Source: Capitulum mitella (Eukaryota > Arthropoda > Thecostraca > Pollicipedomorpha > Pollicipedidae). From it: 64,000 nt of DNA. The notes beneath the pieces are model-generated. The model did no database searches. It had not been told where the DNA came from and worked only from the letters and a program-made list of their open reading frames with translations. Position numbers and translations under genes: made by a program. The number at the start of each line of letters is the position of its first letter. Within the stretch, counting starts at the first letter, position 1. The DNA is taken from contig CP099839.1 in the NCBI GenBank assembly GCA_030062745.1, positions 2,857,001 to 2,921,000 on the forward strand, written 5' to 3'. Shown here one piece after another: positions 25,612 through 39,100 of the stretch.

Positions 25612-28600
25612 ATGCCAATATACCAACGTCGAGTGTTCTCTACAGTGAAACCCCTAGAAGGTGTCAATTCTGGAGATAAAATATTTACTATTGCCCATAC
25701 AGGAGAGCAGTTTAAGGATGAAAAGTAAGTGTTTGACCTCTTTTTGACAAATGTGGCGCAGTGTGAGGAGCCGTGCTTTGATCCGTCGTGTTATGCAATT
25801 GATACACATGCCTCTTAACATTGTTTTGTACGTATTATGTCATGAAATTCAGGTAATCATGTCATGGAACTTCATAATGGACTATCAATTGTATTCCTGG
25901 TTGGTGGTGGCCTTTCCTCCAGCTAAGGCCTTCTCAGTCCCAGTCATGAGCCTAATATGTCCTCATGAGGAGATTAGAAGCTGCTAACCATATATGCACT
26001 ATGATTGATCCCAGCTTGCCATTTCATTTGAAAGTGGCCACTTGCATTCACATTTGCATATATGCCCTACTCTTTTGGGATAATTTGCCACAGGATGTTA
26101 AGTGTGGTATAAAACCATCTCATGGGCCTGTGATCATCTTAAAACCCAGTTTCTGTATTAAGAGTAAATTGATGAGGTGCCACTTCTGTCCACTGCTAAT
26201 TAAGGGTACATTGACATGATGGCATCAGCTGTGTAGCCTGGTTCTGCAAAATTTCTGTCATGACAATATAAATATCAGTATGCAAGCCATGTCACATGTG
26301 TTAATTACTTAACATTGCATAATGTAGAGATTTTGAAAGTCACACTAAGCTTGTGGGCCCCTGTTGTAACAAGCCCAAAGGACACCTCATTCAGTGTCAA
26401 GGGGAGAAGTGGATATGGTGTGGTGAATTAAGAAAGAAGTGGATAATGGCAATGATGGTCAAGGCAGGACTGGAATTGGTTGAAGGATGATGCACTGGCA
26501 ACAGGGGAGGGTGGGGGAAGGATGAGGAGTTCCAGTCAGCTAAGGTTCTCTGAGAGAGGAGCCTGGACCAGTCAGCTAAGGTTCTCTGAGAGGTGAACCT
26601 GGCCCATAAAATTCTCAGCAGGCTTGGATGGCTTCATATGGTGGCCACACACTGTGGATGAGTCATCTAGTCAGTAGGCCTGGTGTGTCATGAACATGTG
26701 TCCATGTAGAAATGGGAAGAATGTAACAGTATTGGCACAGTATTGTTTGTAGTACATGAATGTAAGATTTAGCTGCCTCAGCAGTCCCACATGTTCCCAC
26801 ATGTGCATGTTTGATGTTTTCTATGAGCTTGTTTAGCACACCTCTTTGCTCTATGAGCTGCTGATCACCATAATAGAATGGACTTCATTTGGCATTAACA
26901 TATCCCAAGTGAGGACATACCATGTTTTGAATAGCAGGTAAGGGGAACCTGGTTATGTTTGAAAAGCAGTGTCAGATCATGCCCAGAAATTGATTGCCCA
27001 GAATTATGCTAGGTTTATGATGTAACACAATAAAGATGGTAAGATAATTCCCCTGTCAGGGATTTGGGTGATCGCACATCTCTTTAAAATGATTGAACCA
27101 TTGCAAAGACTGTTATGAGACATCGCATATTGCTCATAACCCAACAAAGTGTTTTCACCTAAGGATCACCCTTAAAAAGCAGCAACTGCCAGCATGGTTT
27201 GACATAGGAGTACAACTTAAACTTCTTTCAAACATGTGTAGCCTTATTAGATTGGTTATAGTTGGTTAAATTTTCCAAGCCACATTGATTCTGCCATAAA
27301 TCATGGCAATTGTGCATCAGGTTTGATTATGAGAGATGTTCAGGGAGTGTATCAGAGATATGACAAGGCAGTTATCTTGGTTTATTATGCTAATGTACAT
27401 TCCATTGTGAAATATGGTATGTATGCATGTAAAGGAGCACCTGCAGCACATTTATATTTTTTAGCTGGAACAGAATTTGATAGGTTTAATACCATAGGCT
27501 GCCCCTAACTAGGTATTGGTTATGAAGTGACCAAAATATCCAGTTGATTTACAGCACTAGATGTGTTATTTGTGCATCATGTTGTAATCCTTACCTGTTG
27601 AGGGGAGCTGTTTCCACCCCCAGTCAGTCTGTGATAAGATAAAAAGTATTGGGGCTAGAATGCTTAATTTTTTGGTGTCTTGAGTTCTCATTCATGGGAC
27701 GTATTTTGAAAAAGGAGTTCATGGAGACCAGGTCAGGTCACAAAGGTATGACATCATTCTCAAGGGTCTGCACCAGTTTTAGGCAAAAATGACAGCATTT
27801 TCTTGGTAATCTGGTGCTGTCAGCAGATTCATTGTTTCCTGAGGTTGAACAGCTAAAATTGCAGTCATGCAACAAAACATGGTCTGAAATAAATACATTT
27901 CAGTGTCAGGTCAGACTAGTGGCTTTAATTAACCTTTGTGGACCTCTGTGTTATTTCATCCTTTTATGGGCTTGTTTCAATGTTTATGGAAGCTGAACAG
28001 ATATAGCAAGTGGTGTGATACACTGTTTTACAGTGACCTGAAGGTTGCCAAATGAGGCATCAGTGGAATTAGAAAGAAACAAATTACATGCTCATTTTTG
28101 TTTTGCCACTCCATCTCAGTCAGAAATAAAACAGGTGGGAGGGGGCAACCCCCTCTCAACAGGTACATAGGGGAGAACTGTTGCAGCCTGCATCAGTCAA
28201 GCAAACTTACCCTGAAGATCTTGAAGCAGGCATGTTGAAACAAGAGTAAGGGCAGATAATCTACACTAGGAGGAATTGAATATATGCTCAGCTACACAGA
28301 CTTAACAAACATTTAGAAATGGATGCTTAACTGTGTGCCAAACCAGACTGCCAAAAGCATTGGGCCATTTTTGTTAAGCCTGGATTGTAGGATCAAATTA
28401 CACCACTCTCCCCTCTGTACATATCTTGTAGTAACACAAGCAGAGCACAACAGCAACAGGAACAAAATCACGCTGCAATCAGAGGAAACCATTGATGTCC
28501 AGTTCTTGAGATTTTGGGTTGGTCACTGGCCTTCCGCATCAGATCGTTGACCCCAGACTGGCGAAAATGGTAAATCTTTTTGGTTGGAAGGTCACAGAGC

Positions 28601-30056
28601 ATAACGTTGTACTGTTAGAGATACCTGTTAAGAAGCATATGACTCCTCAAAGCCTTGCAGATGTAATGGCACCATCCATCGTTACTTCCGGTCATTGAAA
28701 TAGATCAGGTCAAGTCAAATTTCCATGGCCTGCTGGAATAGTGTGGAATGTAAAGCCATCCAGCTGCCACAAAATTAATGATCCAAAAGGTATGGCAAAT
28801 CTGAAAGCAGCACCTATAAATACCTCATTGTCAGCCTGAGGTCAAAAATGGTCAACCAATGTTATCCAAGGTCATTGATATTAGTTGACCTCAGTTGACT
28901 TTTACTTACTGTGGGTTGACTGTTGGGTATTTTGGGAATGGTGATTTTAAATTTGGCATCCATTTTGTACCATTCAGGTTTGTTCAGTCCATTTTATCCA
29001 AGGTCATTCAGGTTCAGTGACCTCAGTTGACCGTGAGTTTGAGTCTTTTGAAGTTAGTGAAGCCCATAGATGTGGTCCTTTTACAAATAGCTTGATCCCA
29101 TGGTGCCTCTTGCATGATTTTCCATAAACTTGTTTGTTGCCACAGAATAGATTTCTGATCATCAAGAAAATGATGATCAGAAATCTGTTCTGTGGAAAAG
29201 GTAGCTTGACATTGCTGAAATCAGTGCCAAAAAATACACTGTGGTCCAGTCAGATGTATTTTGAGGTCATACCCAATTATTGACGTCACTGACGACCTGG
29301 GAAGTCCAGTGACTGGTCAAAACTAGGTATGCTGCAAAGCATATATTGAAACAGTCATGGTGTCCATAACTCACCCACCTGACATGATCTAGCAGTAATG
29401 ATTTCTGGAGATTATTCAGAAAAGATTGGATGACGCCATAACTCGCTGACCTGGCATGACTTGGCAATAATTATTTCAGTAAAACGTCCAGAAAATATTT
29501 GAAGGCCAGCTGTTGTGAATTTTGGGTTCTTGATCCAGGTCATTGGCTGGTACTGAGAAAAGCCTCCTGACAGAGGGGGGTGGCAACCATCCCCTTGGCA
29601 ACCACCCCCATCTGGGGAGGGTTAAGCAAATATTGCATAATTGGTTTTTCTCAGACCATCCATGCATTCACCAACTAGCATCCCGTAGTCCTTTTTGGAT
29701 GATTGCCAAACTAAACAGTCTGTCTTTCAACCTCAGCATATAGTGAGTCCATCATGCAAATGCGTGTGATTCGGCATTAGCAACTTTCTTTTGATCTGAA
29801 CATTACATTATGTTTATGTTGTTTTAGCTGTGCAGTTTCCTTTTTATTTCAAGGGTATGTATTTGAATTCTCCATATGAGTCATGTCCAGAATTTGAAAA
29901 CTCAGCTTGTTGCCAATGCATATTTTCTGTACATCTCGTTGATCAGTAGGCATAATAGCCATTGCAACAGCAAACCATGTTTAATGGTTTTCACTAGAAA
30001 AGCATTTCAAAGCATGATGTAATCTGATTGTGTTTGGCTTCTCATTTCAAATATGG

Positions 30057-30122
<66 letters not shown>

Positions 30123-33100
30123 GTGTGTTTGTGTGTGTGTTGGAGATGTCAGGTGTTTTGTTTATAGTGCTCGTGGTATACTTACAACCATTTTCTGTCT
30201 GTTACAGTGAGTACCGAAGCCGTTGTGAGCTTTACGAGCAAGAGGTTTGGGTATGCCAGTGCACAGGTCACACCGGACTCACACATAAAGAGGCCTGGGA
30301 CAGCGAGCACAAGATTCGCAGCATGCTGGACAAACATTTCCCAGAGTTCTTGCACAAGCCAATACTCTCAATTGTGCATCACAGTAAGTGGATATATACC
30401 ACGAATCTCGACTTCAGCCTGCCATAATGTTTAGTTGTGAGCTTCAGCATAGTAATGTCAGGCAAAATACTGATAGTTCTGAAGCATAGTTTCATAGATT
30501 TACTTTCCAAAAGCATTGGTACCTGGAGTACACCAAGAATATTGTTGTATTGCGATAGAACAAAATCATGGCTTCTTCGTTATGGCTGGTGTGACTGGTT
30601 CATTCTGGATATGACAGTCTCTGAGAAAGGTGACTTCTTATATTGATTTGATGACGAAAATTTGGTGATGTTTTAATCTTTTAAATGTTTCCAGGTACAA
30701 AGCCACTGGACGCCCTGATTGACGAGGCATTTAATCTCGTCCACAATCGGTTCCACCATGGCGAGCCAGTCTTGTGCCTGAAACACGAAAAGTAAGTGCT
30801 GGCTCTTTTCCCTTACACACTTCATGGCCTGAAGTACATTGTCCCCATGTAGTCTGTGCCTGGATGTCGTTGTGCTTGGTGCATATTGCACGCTCGATGA
30901 GATCTTTGTCATGCAAGTGATCCTTTGTGGCAGAAGAACGCTCGCGTTTTAACGAGCTATTCTTAGAGCATGTCTTGGACAGAAAGGCGTGCATAACAAG
31001 ATATCAGAAACCTTTCCATTTAAGGAAAGGAGACTGGGTATCATGACTAGGATCGTTTAAGGTGCATCCCCAATGTTGTTGGTGACAAGAAGTCGATTTT
31101 TTGTAGAAGCAGTTAAAGAATGAAAGGTGATGGAGGCTCCTGAAACCGTCATGAAATGTCCTCATTGTCTTTGGGATAGTCATGTATTTTGTTCTGGCTT
31201 GAAGCCCTGGTTTCTGCTGTTTCTATCCCTCCACTAGCCAGCTCGCTCGCGCTCCCTTTGCTGACCTGTCCGCCGCCGCGTCTCCGTCGCAGAGCGCTGG
31301 GCGAGGTGATCGAGGTCACCGACCCGGAGAACGCGTGCAGCTCGCCGTCCAGCGACAAGGAGAACAAGGCCGGCCAGCCGCCGCAGCCCAACGGCCGCTT
31401 CCCGTCCATGCTGCCGCTGCGCTACGCGGTGCGGCTGGAGCAGTCCGGGCGCGTCATCACCAGCCTGCCGCCCTCCGACCTCAGGTGAGCCAGCCCGTCA
31501 CACGGGGACGGTGTGCGGCCGTTGTTGACCGTCTGTCGGTGTGAAGGGACCCCTGCTGTCTCTGGGGTGATTGGGAGTATTGTTGAGGTACATGTCAGGG
31601 CGTTACTGCGTTTCCGGTTGTACGTGGCTGAGTGGGTTGTGCCTTGATGCTTAACTAAATGTTGATGCGGTCCCATTCTGAATTTGTTTTGGAACTGAGT
31701 GTTGGTGTGCGATGTGTTGGACGTTGGTGTGTGCTGGATTGGACGTTGGTGCCCGGCTGGACGTCATTGTGTAGCCGGGCAGTGGCGCGCGTGACGCTGG
31801 TGTGCAGCTTGACCTTGATGCGTGTCGGACTGAACGTTGCTCTGTAGCTGGACGTCGATGTGTGCCGGGCTGGACGTCATTCTGTAGCCGGACGTCGATG
31901 TGTGCCGGGCTGGACGTCATTCTGTAGCCGGACGTCGATGTGTGCCGGGCTGGACGTCATTCTGTAGCCGAACGTCGATGTGTGCCAGGCTGGACGTTGT
32001 TCCGTAGCCGGACGTCAATGTGTGCCGGGCTGGACGCCATTCTGTAGCCGGACGTCGATCCGTGGCGGGCTGGACATTATTCTGTAGCCGGACGTCGATG
32101 TGTGCCGGGCTGGACGTTATTCTGTAGCCGGACGTCGATGTGTGCCGGGCTGGACGTTGTTCCGTAGCCGGACGTCGATGTGTGCCGGGCTGGACATCAT
32201 TCTGTAGCCGGACGTCGATGTGTGCCGGGCTGGACGTTGTTCCGTAGCCGGACGTCGACGCGTGCCGGGCTGGACGTTATTCTGTAGCCGGACGTCGATG
32301 TGTGCCGGGCTGGACGTCATTCTGTAGCCGGACGTCGATGTGTGCCGGGCTGGACGTCATTCCGTAGCCGGACGTCGATGTGTGCCGGGCTGGACATCAT
32401 TCTGTAGCCGGACGTCGATGTGTGCCGGGCTGGACGTTGTTCCGTGACCGGACGTCGACGCGTGCCGGGCTGGACGTTATTCTGTAGCCGGACGTCGATG
32501 TGTGCCGGGCTGGACGTTGTTCCGTAGCCGGACGTCGATGTGTGCCGGGCTGGACATCATTCTGTAGCCGGACGTCGATGTGTGCCGGGCTGGACGTTGT
32601 TCCGTAGCCGGACGTCGACGCGTGCCGGGCTGGACGTTATTCTGTAGCCGGACGTCGATGTGTGCCGGGCTGGACGTCATTCTGTAGCCGGACGTCGATG
32701 TGTGCCGGGCTGGACGTCATTCCGTAGCCGGACGTCGATGTGTGCCGGGCTGGACATCATTCTGTAGCCGGACGTCGATGTGTGCCGGGCTGGACGTTGT
32801 TCCGTGACCGGACGTCGACGCGTGCCGGGCTGGACGTTATTCTGTAGCCGGACGTCGATGTGTGCCGGGCTGGACGTTGTTCCGTAGCCGGACGTCGATG
32901 TGTGCCGGGCTGGACGTCATTCTGTAGCCGGACGTCGATGTGTGCCGGGCTGGACGTTGTTCCGTAGCCGGACGTCGACGCGTGCCGGGCTGGACGTTAT
33001 TCTGTAGCCGGACGTCGATCCGTGGCGGGCTGGACGCTGGCGCTGTCAGGACATTGGGCTGGTGCCGGGTCGGGGGTGGGCGCTGGACTGACGCGACCCG

Positions 33101-36100
33101 CCGGCGCGCCCACAGTCGGGCGGAACGGCCGCCGAGCCGGGACCTGCTGCGCCTCTTCATCCGCTCCAGCGCCGTCCGCCAGGGCAGCAGCCCGACGGCG
33201 CCCTGGGTCGTCTCGGCGCCGCTCTTCGTCAAGCACGGCCTCAAGAACAAGATCGCCGCCATCTTTCCTGCCCCCCACAGAGCGGGTAGGTCCCACGTCT
33301 GCTGCCGAGTTGTCGTGGGACGTGAGGTTGAGGTTGGTGCGGTTTGTGGCGGTTTTTCTGGCAGTTAAAATCGGAACAGTTATTTCGGCAAGATACCTTG
33401 TTTACTTCCTGGAACACATTTTCCATATGCTTTAGGTGGGCATGCACGTGGTTTTACAGGCAGTATCATCTGTATTGTGGTCGGGTTGTCGTCTGATTTT
33501 ACAGCGCACGGCTTAGGCTGGCGTCTTCTGACGCGCGGCGGAAATGGCAGATTTAGTTTGTGCGTTTGTCTTGCGATTGAAATGTTTTTGTCCATGCATG
33601 ATTGGAGTGACACGCACTGGGCCCATTGAGGTAATCGTCAAGGTTTGTGATGATTAAGTTGTCGTTTACGGTCGCGATATATCCCGACGACCAACATTTT
33701 GGGTTACAGAAAAACAGTTCGAACACTGTGCACCCTCCGAAGAAGAGGAAACTGGAAAACCACAGAGAGAAGCCGCGTAAGAAGCCCAAAACCGATGGGA
33801 CTCCTCGGAATGCCTCCAAGGGCTCTTCGCCGACCAAAGCGAAGACAGCAGCGCCGCCGCCGCCGAAGACGGTCCCGCAGGATTCGGACAGCGACTGCGA
33901 AGTGCTGGCCAACATCGCGTCCTCGTCGAAGACCAAGAGCGTGCTTAAGCTGAAGCTGTCGCCGGGCAAGAACGAGTGCAATTCGTCGCTGTCGGTGGTG
34001 CTGTCGCCCCTGAAGTTGTCGGACGTTGCCGCTGACCGGGACAGCGACGACTCGGACGACGTCAAGCTGAGCGTCCTCGCCAAGTCACCAAAGAAACTGT
34101 CGTTTAATTTTAGCGGGTCGCCGGGAAAGAAGGCGTTGCTTGGCAAGAAGGGCAAGTCAAGCGCTGTTTTGTGTAGCTCTGCCAAACTGTCGGGAACAGC
34201 GGGTGGAAAAGAAAAGAACAAGAAAAAGAGGGAAAAGAAACCAAAGGACAAAGAGAAAAAGCTGAAAGAAAAGGGAAAGGCCAGTTCTTCGAAAAAGTCG
34301 GACAGCAAGACCATGAAGCAGACGTCTCTGTTCGACCTCCAGAAAAAGAACGAGAAAAAGAAGCGCGGACGGCCGAAGAAGGGCGAAGAGAAGGGCCTGA
34401 AGCAGATGTCGCTGTTCGACCTTGGCAAAAAGAAGCCGGGTACGCCGCAGAAGAAGGCGGACGCGACGCCGCAGAAGTCGCCGGCCAAGCGCTCGCCGCA
34501 GAAGCCGCCCAGCCTGCCGCCGTGCGTGCGCAAGCTGACGCGCGAGGTCGAGTCGGGCAAGAAGATTAACATGCACAACCCGCTGCTGACCATGTGCGTG
34601 AAGGCGCTGAAGCGGGAACACTACGCGTTGATTCAGCACGAGGCCACGCGCGAGCTGATCGCGCGCCGGCGCGCCAAGCTGGACGAGGAGCGCCTGCTGT
34701 CGCGCATGACGGCCGAGCAGAAGGAGGAGTACCTGAAGCGGAAGAAGATCGAGCAGGACGAGGAGCGGCGGGCCAAGCTGAACGCGAAGCGCATGGTATG
34801 TGCTGTTGTGCGGAGGCGTCCAGCGAGGCGTGCTGCGTTGACGTGTGGCCTTTGCTGCTTTAAGCAATTATAGGCTCCATTTTAGCATATCTGGTGGCAG
34901 AATTTCAGCGACTCTGTATTTGAAGCATTGTGTGACTAACTTGATCATCGGCCAATAACCTGATTGAATTTTTGGCGTTTTTCATCCAACGCCTAGCCTG
35001 AGTACTAGCATATGATTAAACCAACCAGCTGGCATAATCCGCCTACGATGTATGACCCCGCGCTCCCATTCCTGCAGCGGTTCGAGGATCAAACGTTGCA
35101 GCTGAAGCCACTGCCGAAGCCGACGCTGGTGCAGACGCCTGACGGTCTGCCAAACGACCTGTTTGGCGAGGTCGCCATGGTGACTGAGTTTGTGCACGCC
35201 TACGCCGGCCTGCTGATGCCTCAGGGCCGGCAGGAGGTCTCGGCCGTCGACTTGATGGAGGCGCTGGCAGGCCGGCAGGCGCACTACAAACTGCTGCTCG
35301 ACGTGGTCACCATGATGCTGAAGGTGCTGCTGAATGACGAGATCGCCGAGGTGAGTATGCCTGCACCGTTTCCTGACTGGACTTGAGCTGGCTCAGAACT
35401 GGGTTTACAATTGACGCTTGAAGTCGTGGAGATCTGTAGCTCCTCTTTCCAGTTTTCTTTTTTTTGACGGCTGCTATGAATATCGTTTGAGGTGGTCGTT
35501 CCTGGCAGTCGTTATCAGATTGGCGCGTCTCACATCTTTGTGTTGCCCAGCGGGCGTCTTGCGTCGCAGCGTATTTGGCCACTAAAGCCGAGGTCACCGA
35601 GTGGTGGCTTTGTTACGGCCGGGCGGCCGCCGGCGTTGTGGCGGGCGATCGCTGACGCCGCCGGCCGCCGGCCGCCGCCAGGGCTACCGGGAGCTGTGGA
35701 CGCCGCTGCGCCAGATCCCGGCCACGCCGCAGACGGCCGCCGAGCTGGTGCGGTTGGCACTGCGCCGCGCCGACGCCGACGACCAGCGCAGCGAGGCCAG
35801 CGACGCCGCCGACGACGGCGACTCCATCGAGGAGGAACTGGTGCGGCGACTGGGCGCGGGACGGGCCCGTGGCGGTAGCGGTTTGTTGACAGAGTGTTGA
35901 CCGGAACGCGTCGTAGAGTATTCTTCGGCACAGAAGGAATATCCGCTGGATTCCTGTAGTTGTACCTGATCGTTCCGGGCATTTGTTGAAAGCTGTGGCT
36001 GCGGCCACAGACCTCAAAAAGACCAGGAAAGTGAACGTTACAAGGGGTTCGGAAATCGTGTCACTGCCGTTTCTAGCATGAGTGCCTTGTATGACAATGT

Positions 36101-39100
36101 ATCTGTGTCCTTAGTGTCATTGTTCCTTGTTCTTTGTACATGGCGTGTGTTCCGTGGCGCAACACTCAGCAGTTGCTGACGCTGCGCCTGCTGCCGCTGC
36201 GCTGACGGTGCCCCCGGCCGGCAGTCGGACGGCCTGATGGCGCGGCTCGAGAGCTGCGAGCTCTTCGAGCTGACGCCGGCCGAGCGACTGGAGGTGCTGC
36301 GCGTGCTCGTGCACCGGCTGCTGGGCAGCGGCGCGCTGGCCGAGCACCTGGAAGAGCTGGAGGAGCGCCACCGCCACATGTGGACCCGCAAGCTGGCCAT
36401 CTACCGTGATCGCAAGGCCGAGCGGCGCCGTGAGGGCGAGCAGACGGCCGCGCCGCCGCCGCCGGCCCCGCCTCCGCCGCCGCCGCCGCCGCCGCCGGCA
36501 GCGGACGCGTCCGCGGAGGGCGACGACCTGGCCACGGGGACCAAACGGGCGCGCCGAAACCTGGACGAGGCGCGCCGTGAGCGCGAACAGCGCGAGCAGG
36601 AGATGAGGGAGAAGTGAGTCGGTGCCGGCTGCTGGCCAAAACGCTGTCCGTCTGTAGTCGAATTATTTTAGAGTGCCGTTAAAACCGCATGCTAACCTGC
36701 TATGGAGTACGGAGGTTTTATGTATTGTGGCTGTGCTCATTTATTGGGCTAGGTTTTGTTTGTTGCACTGACTCCTTAATGATTGGACACGAGCTTCACT
36801 GCCGAATTATGAAGTGGTTGTCCTTGTCGTGTACCGCCGTTATGCTGCGGCGGCGTCGTCTGCTGCCCGTTGTCGGACGGGCCGTTGTCTGTATGACTCC
36901 GGTGTCTGACCGTCCCGTCCACCGCTGCCGCGGCCGCAGACGGGAGCAGCACCTGCTGCAGCTGCAGAAGGAGCGCGACGAGGCGGCCGTGTTCCGCGAC
37001 TTCGAGCTGGCGTCGGCGCAGCATCAGACCGTGCAGCGGCGCGCCCCGCTCGGTCTGGACCGGCACCACCACCGCTACTGGCTGCTGCCGTCGCTGCCGG
37101 CCGCGCTCTACGTGGAGACCGGCTGGGCGCGGCCGGAGACGCTCGAGTACCGCGTGCCGCCGCCGGCCGGCGCCGCGCTCGCCTCGGACGACGACGACGA
37201 GCAGCCGCTCAAGGTGGTGCAGCGGCGCGCGGCGTCCGAGCGCGAGGTTCGCGAGCGCGGCCGCGTCATCCTGGTCAGCCATAAACAGGTGAGCGGTCCG
37301 CGCCCTGCTCTGCGCCGTGGGCGGGAGCGGGTAACCGACCGGGTGGAAAAGCCTTGCGAGACAGAAATGGGTTGTTACATCTTACGTCTTAGTGTTCGTT
37401 CTTCCCAAACCGTTCTTCAATAGTTCTTACGTCTCAGGCCGCAACATAGCCCGCGTCATGCCGATAGCCGATACCGGAATAGAAAAGCGATCATTGTTTT
37501 CCGCCATTTTGACGTCAGGTCATGCTGACAACCGTTCGTTTTGTGTTCGGTCGGGTGCCGGCTCCACCGAGTTTGAGTCGGCGCGCTCCGCCCCGCCGCG
37601 CAGTGTTGTGTTGTGTGTCCGGGAACAGAACGCGGAGTCGACGCTCTGTTCCCGCCACCGGCAGGCGACGACGCCTCAGCCGGGCCAGAACATGTGGTTC
37701 TGCTACACGTCGCTGGCCGAGGTGGACCAGCTGATAGCGTCGCTGGCCGAGAAGGGCGAGCGCGAGTCGGCGCTGAAGGACGCGCTGACCGCCCAGTACC
37801 CGCTCATCAGCGCCACGCTGCCCAAAACGTGAGCGCCTGGCGCCGGCCCCGAGAGGATTGTCTAGTCAGGCTCATTGTGAGCTGCGTTGGACCAGGTCTT
37901 TGGCATGTGTATCATGGTATGGTATATGTATCATGGTATATGTATCATGGTGATTGGCATGACTGGCATGCCCGGTGCTTGGGCCGCTGCTAGATCGCGA
38001 TTGCCAGGTACCGTCGAGGTGGTGCGCTGACTTGTCGCCTGTAATTCATCGTCCGTTTTCTCGCCATGTACTGTCGGTCAGGTTCGAGTGCCAGCGAGGC
38101 CTTGACCGTGCGTGTTTTTCCGTGCCTGCGGCTGGGCGCCGAATGACCTCGAAGTCTGCGTTCCCATAAGCCCCAATAATCAATCACTCATTCCGTGCCT
38201 GCGGGGTGACACTGTTTGCAGCGATTCTGCTCGTGATACAGATGTTCGTTTCCAGTGTTTCAGTACCTGAACCGAGTGGGGACGGAAAGGCACCCACGGA
38301 CGGTCCCCCTGGATATCCTGGGGGCCCCTGCCAGGCCGGGCCGGACAAGGCCGAGGTCAAGGTCGAGAGCGAGACCAAGACGGAAGGCAAGGAGGACAAC
38401 GGCGCTGGGGGCGAGAGCCAGGCGGAGGCGGAGGCAGACGCTGACGCCGGCGGAGACGCGAAAAGCGACTCACACGTGAAGGCGGAGGCCGGAACGGAGG
38501 CCGCTGCCGCGCCGAGGGCGGACGCCGAGGAGGCGGCGGCGCCGGACGGCCGCCAGTTCCTGCTCTCCACGCTCAAGGAGGACATCCTGGGCATCGAGGA
38601 GGAGCTGTCGGAGGGCTGGCTGGGCGCCGTGCCGGAGGCGGCCGCCTGGGCCGAGCGCGTGCTCCGCGCCCAGTCGGTCGCCGAGCTGGCCGACGCGCTG
38701 CTCGAGTGCCAGCGCCACATCGGCCGGCACGCGCTGCAGGGTCTGATGGCGCCGCCGGCGGGCGAGTCGGCCACCGGCGGCGCTACCAACGCCGCCGCCG
38801 CCGCCGCTGCCGCCACCGCGCCGTCGGCCCGCGAGCGGCGCTGGCAAGAGGCGGTGCGGCAGTGTCGCACCTTCTCCCGGCTCCACGTGCTGGTGGGCCT
38901 ACTCGACTCTTCTATCAAGTGGGACCTCTCCACGGCCAAAAAGGTGAGTGGCCGGCCGGTTTGCCTCCGCATCTGTGTCACTGGTGAACCGTGTCGAAGC
39001 ATTCACCGTTTCCGTGAAAACAAAACCAAAAAAGATACGTTTTCCATCGTTGTAACTGGAGATGCGTTTGGTCATTTTGTAGTTTATATCTCCTTGATGG

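Larger units (their letters stand above)
25725..30207 (+). other. BAZ1B intron 1 (4.5 kb)
   Basis: The intron lies between GTAAGT at 25725 and the acceptor at 30206-30207. It is AT-rich and CpG-poor from about 25850 to 28460 (I count only about three CpG). It carries a 36-bp tandem duplication at about 26532-26592, an imperfect duplication around the motif TGACCTCAGTTGAC (28861-29030), a 25-bp-arm hairpin at 29140-29195, and an AT microsatellite just before exon 2. I recognise no nested gene. Confidence 0.75.

Noticed and set aside
32117-33262. Repetitive minus-strand open frames in BAZ1B intron 4
   Set aside because: They are by-products of the 40-bp array (three units make 40 codons) and lie within an intron of the opposite strand.
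33553-34593. 346-codon minus-strand open frame
   Set aside because: It is antisense to BAZ1B exon 6; the Ser/Phe-rich translation simply mirrors its Lys/Asp-rich codons.
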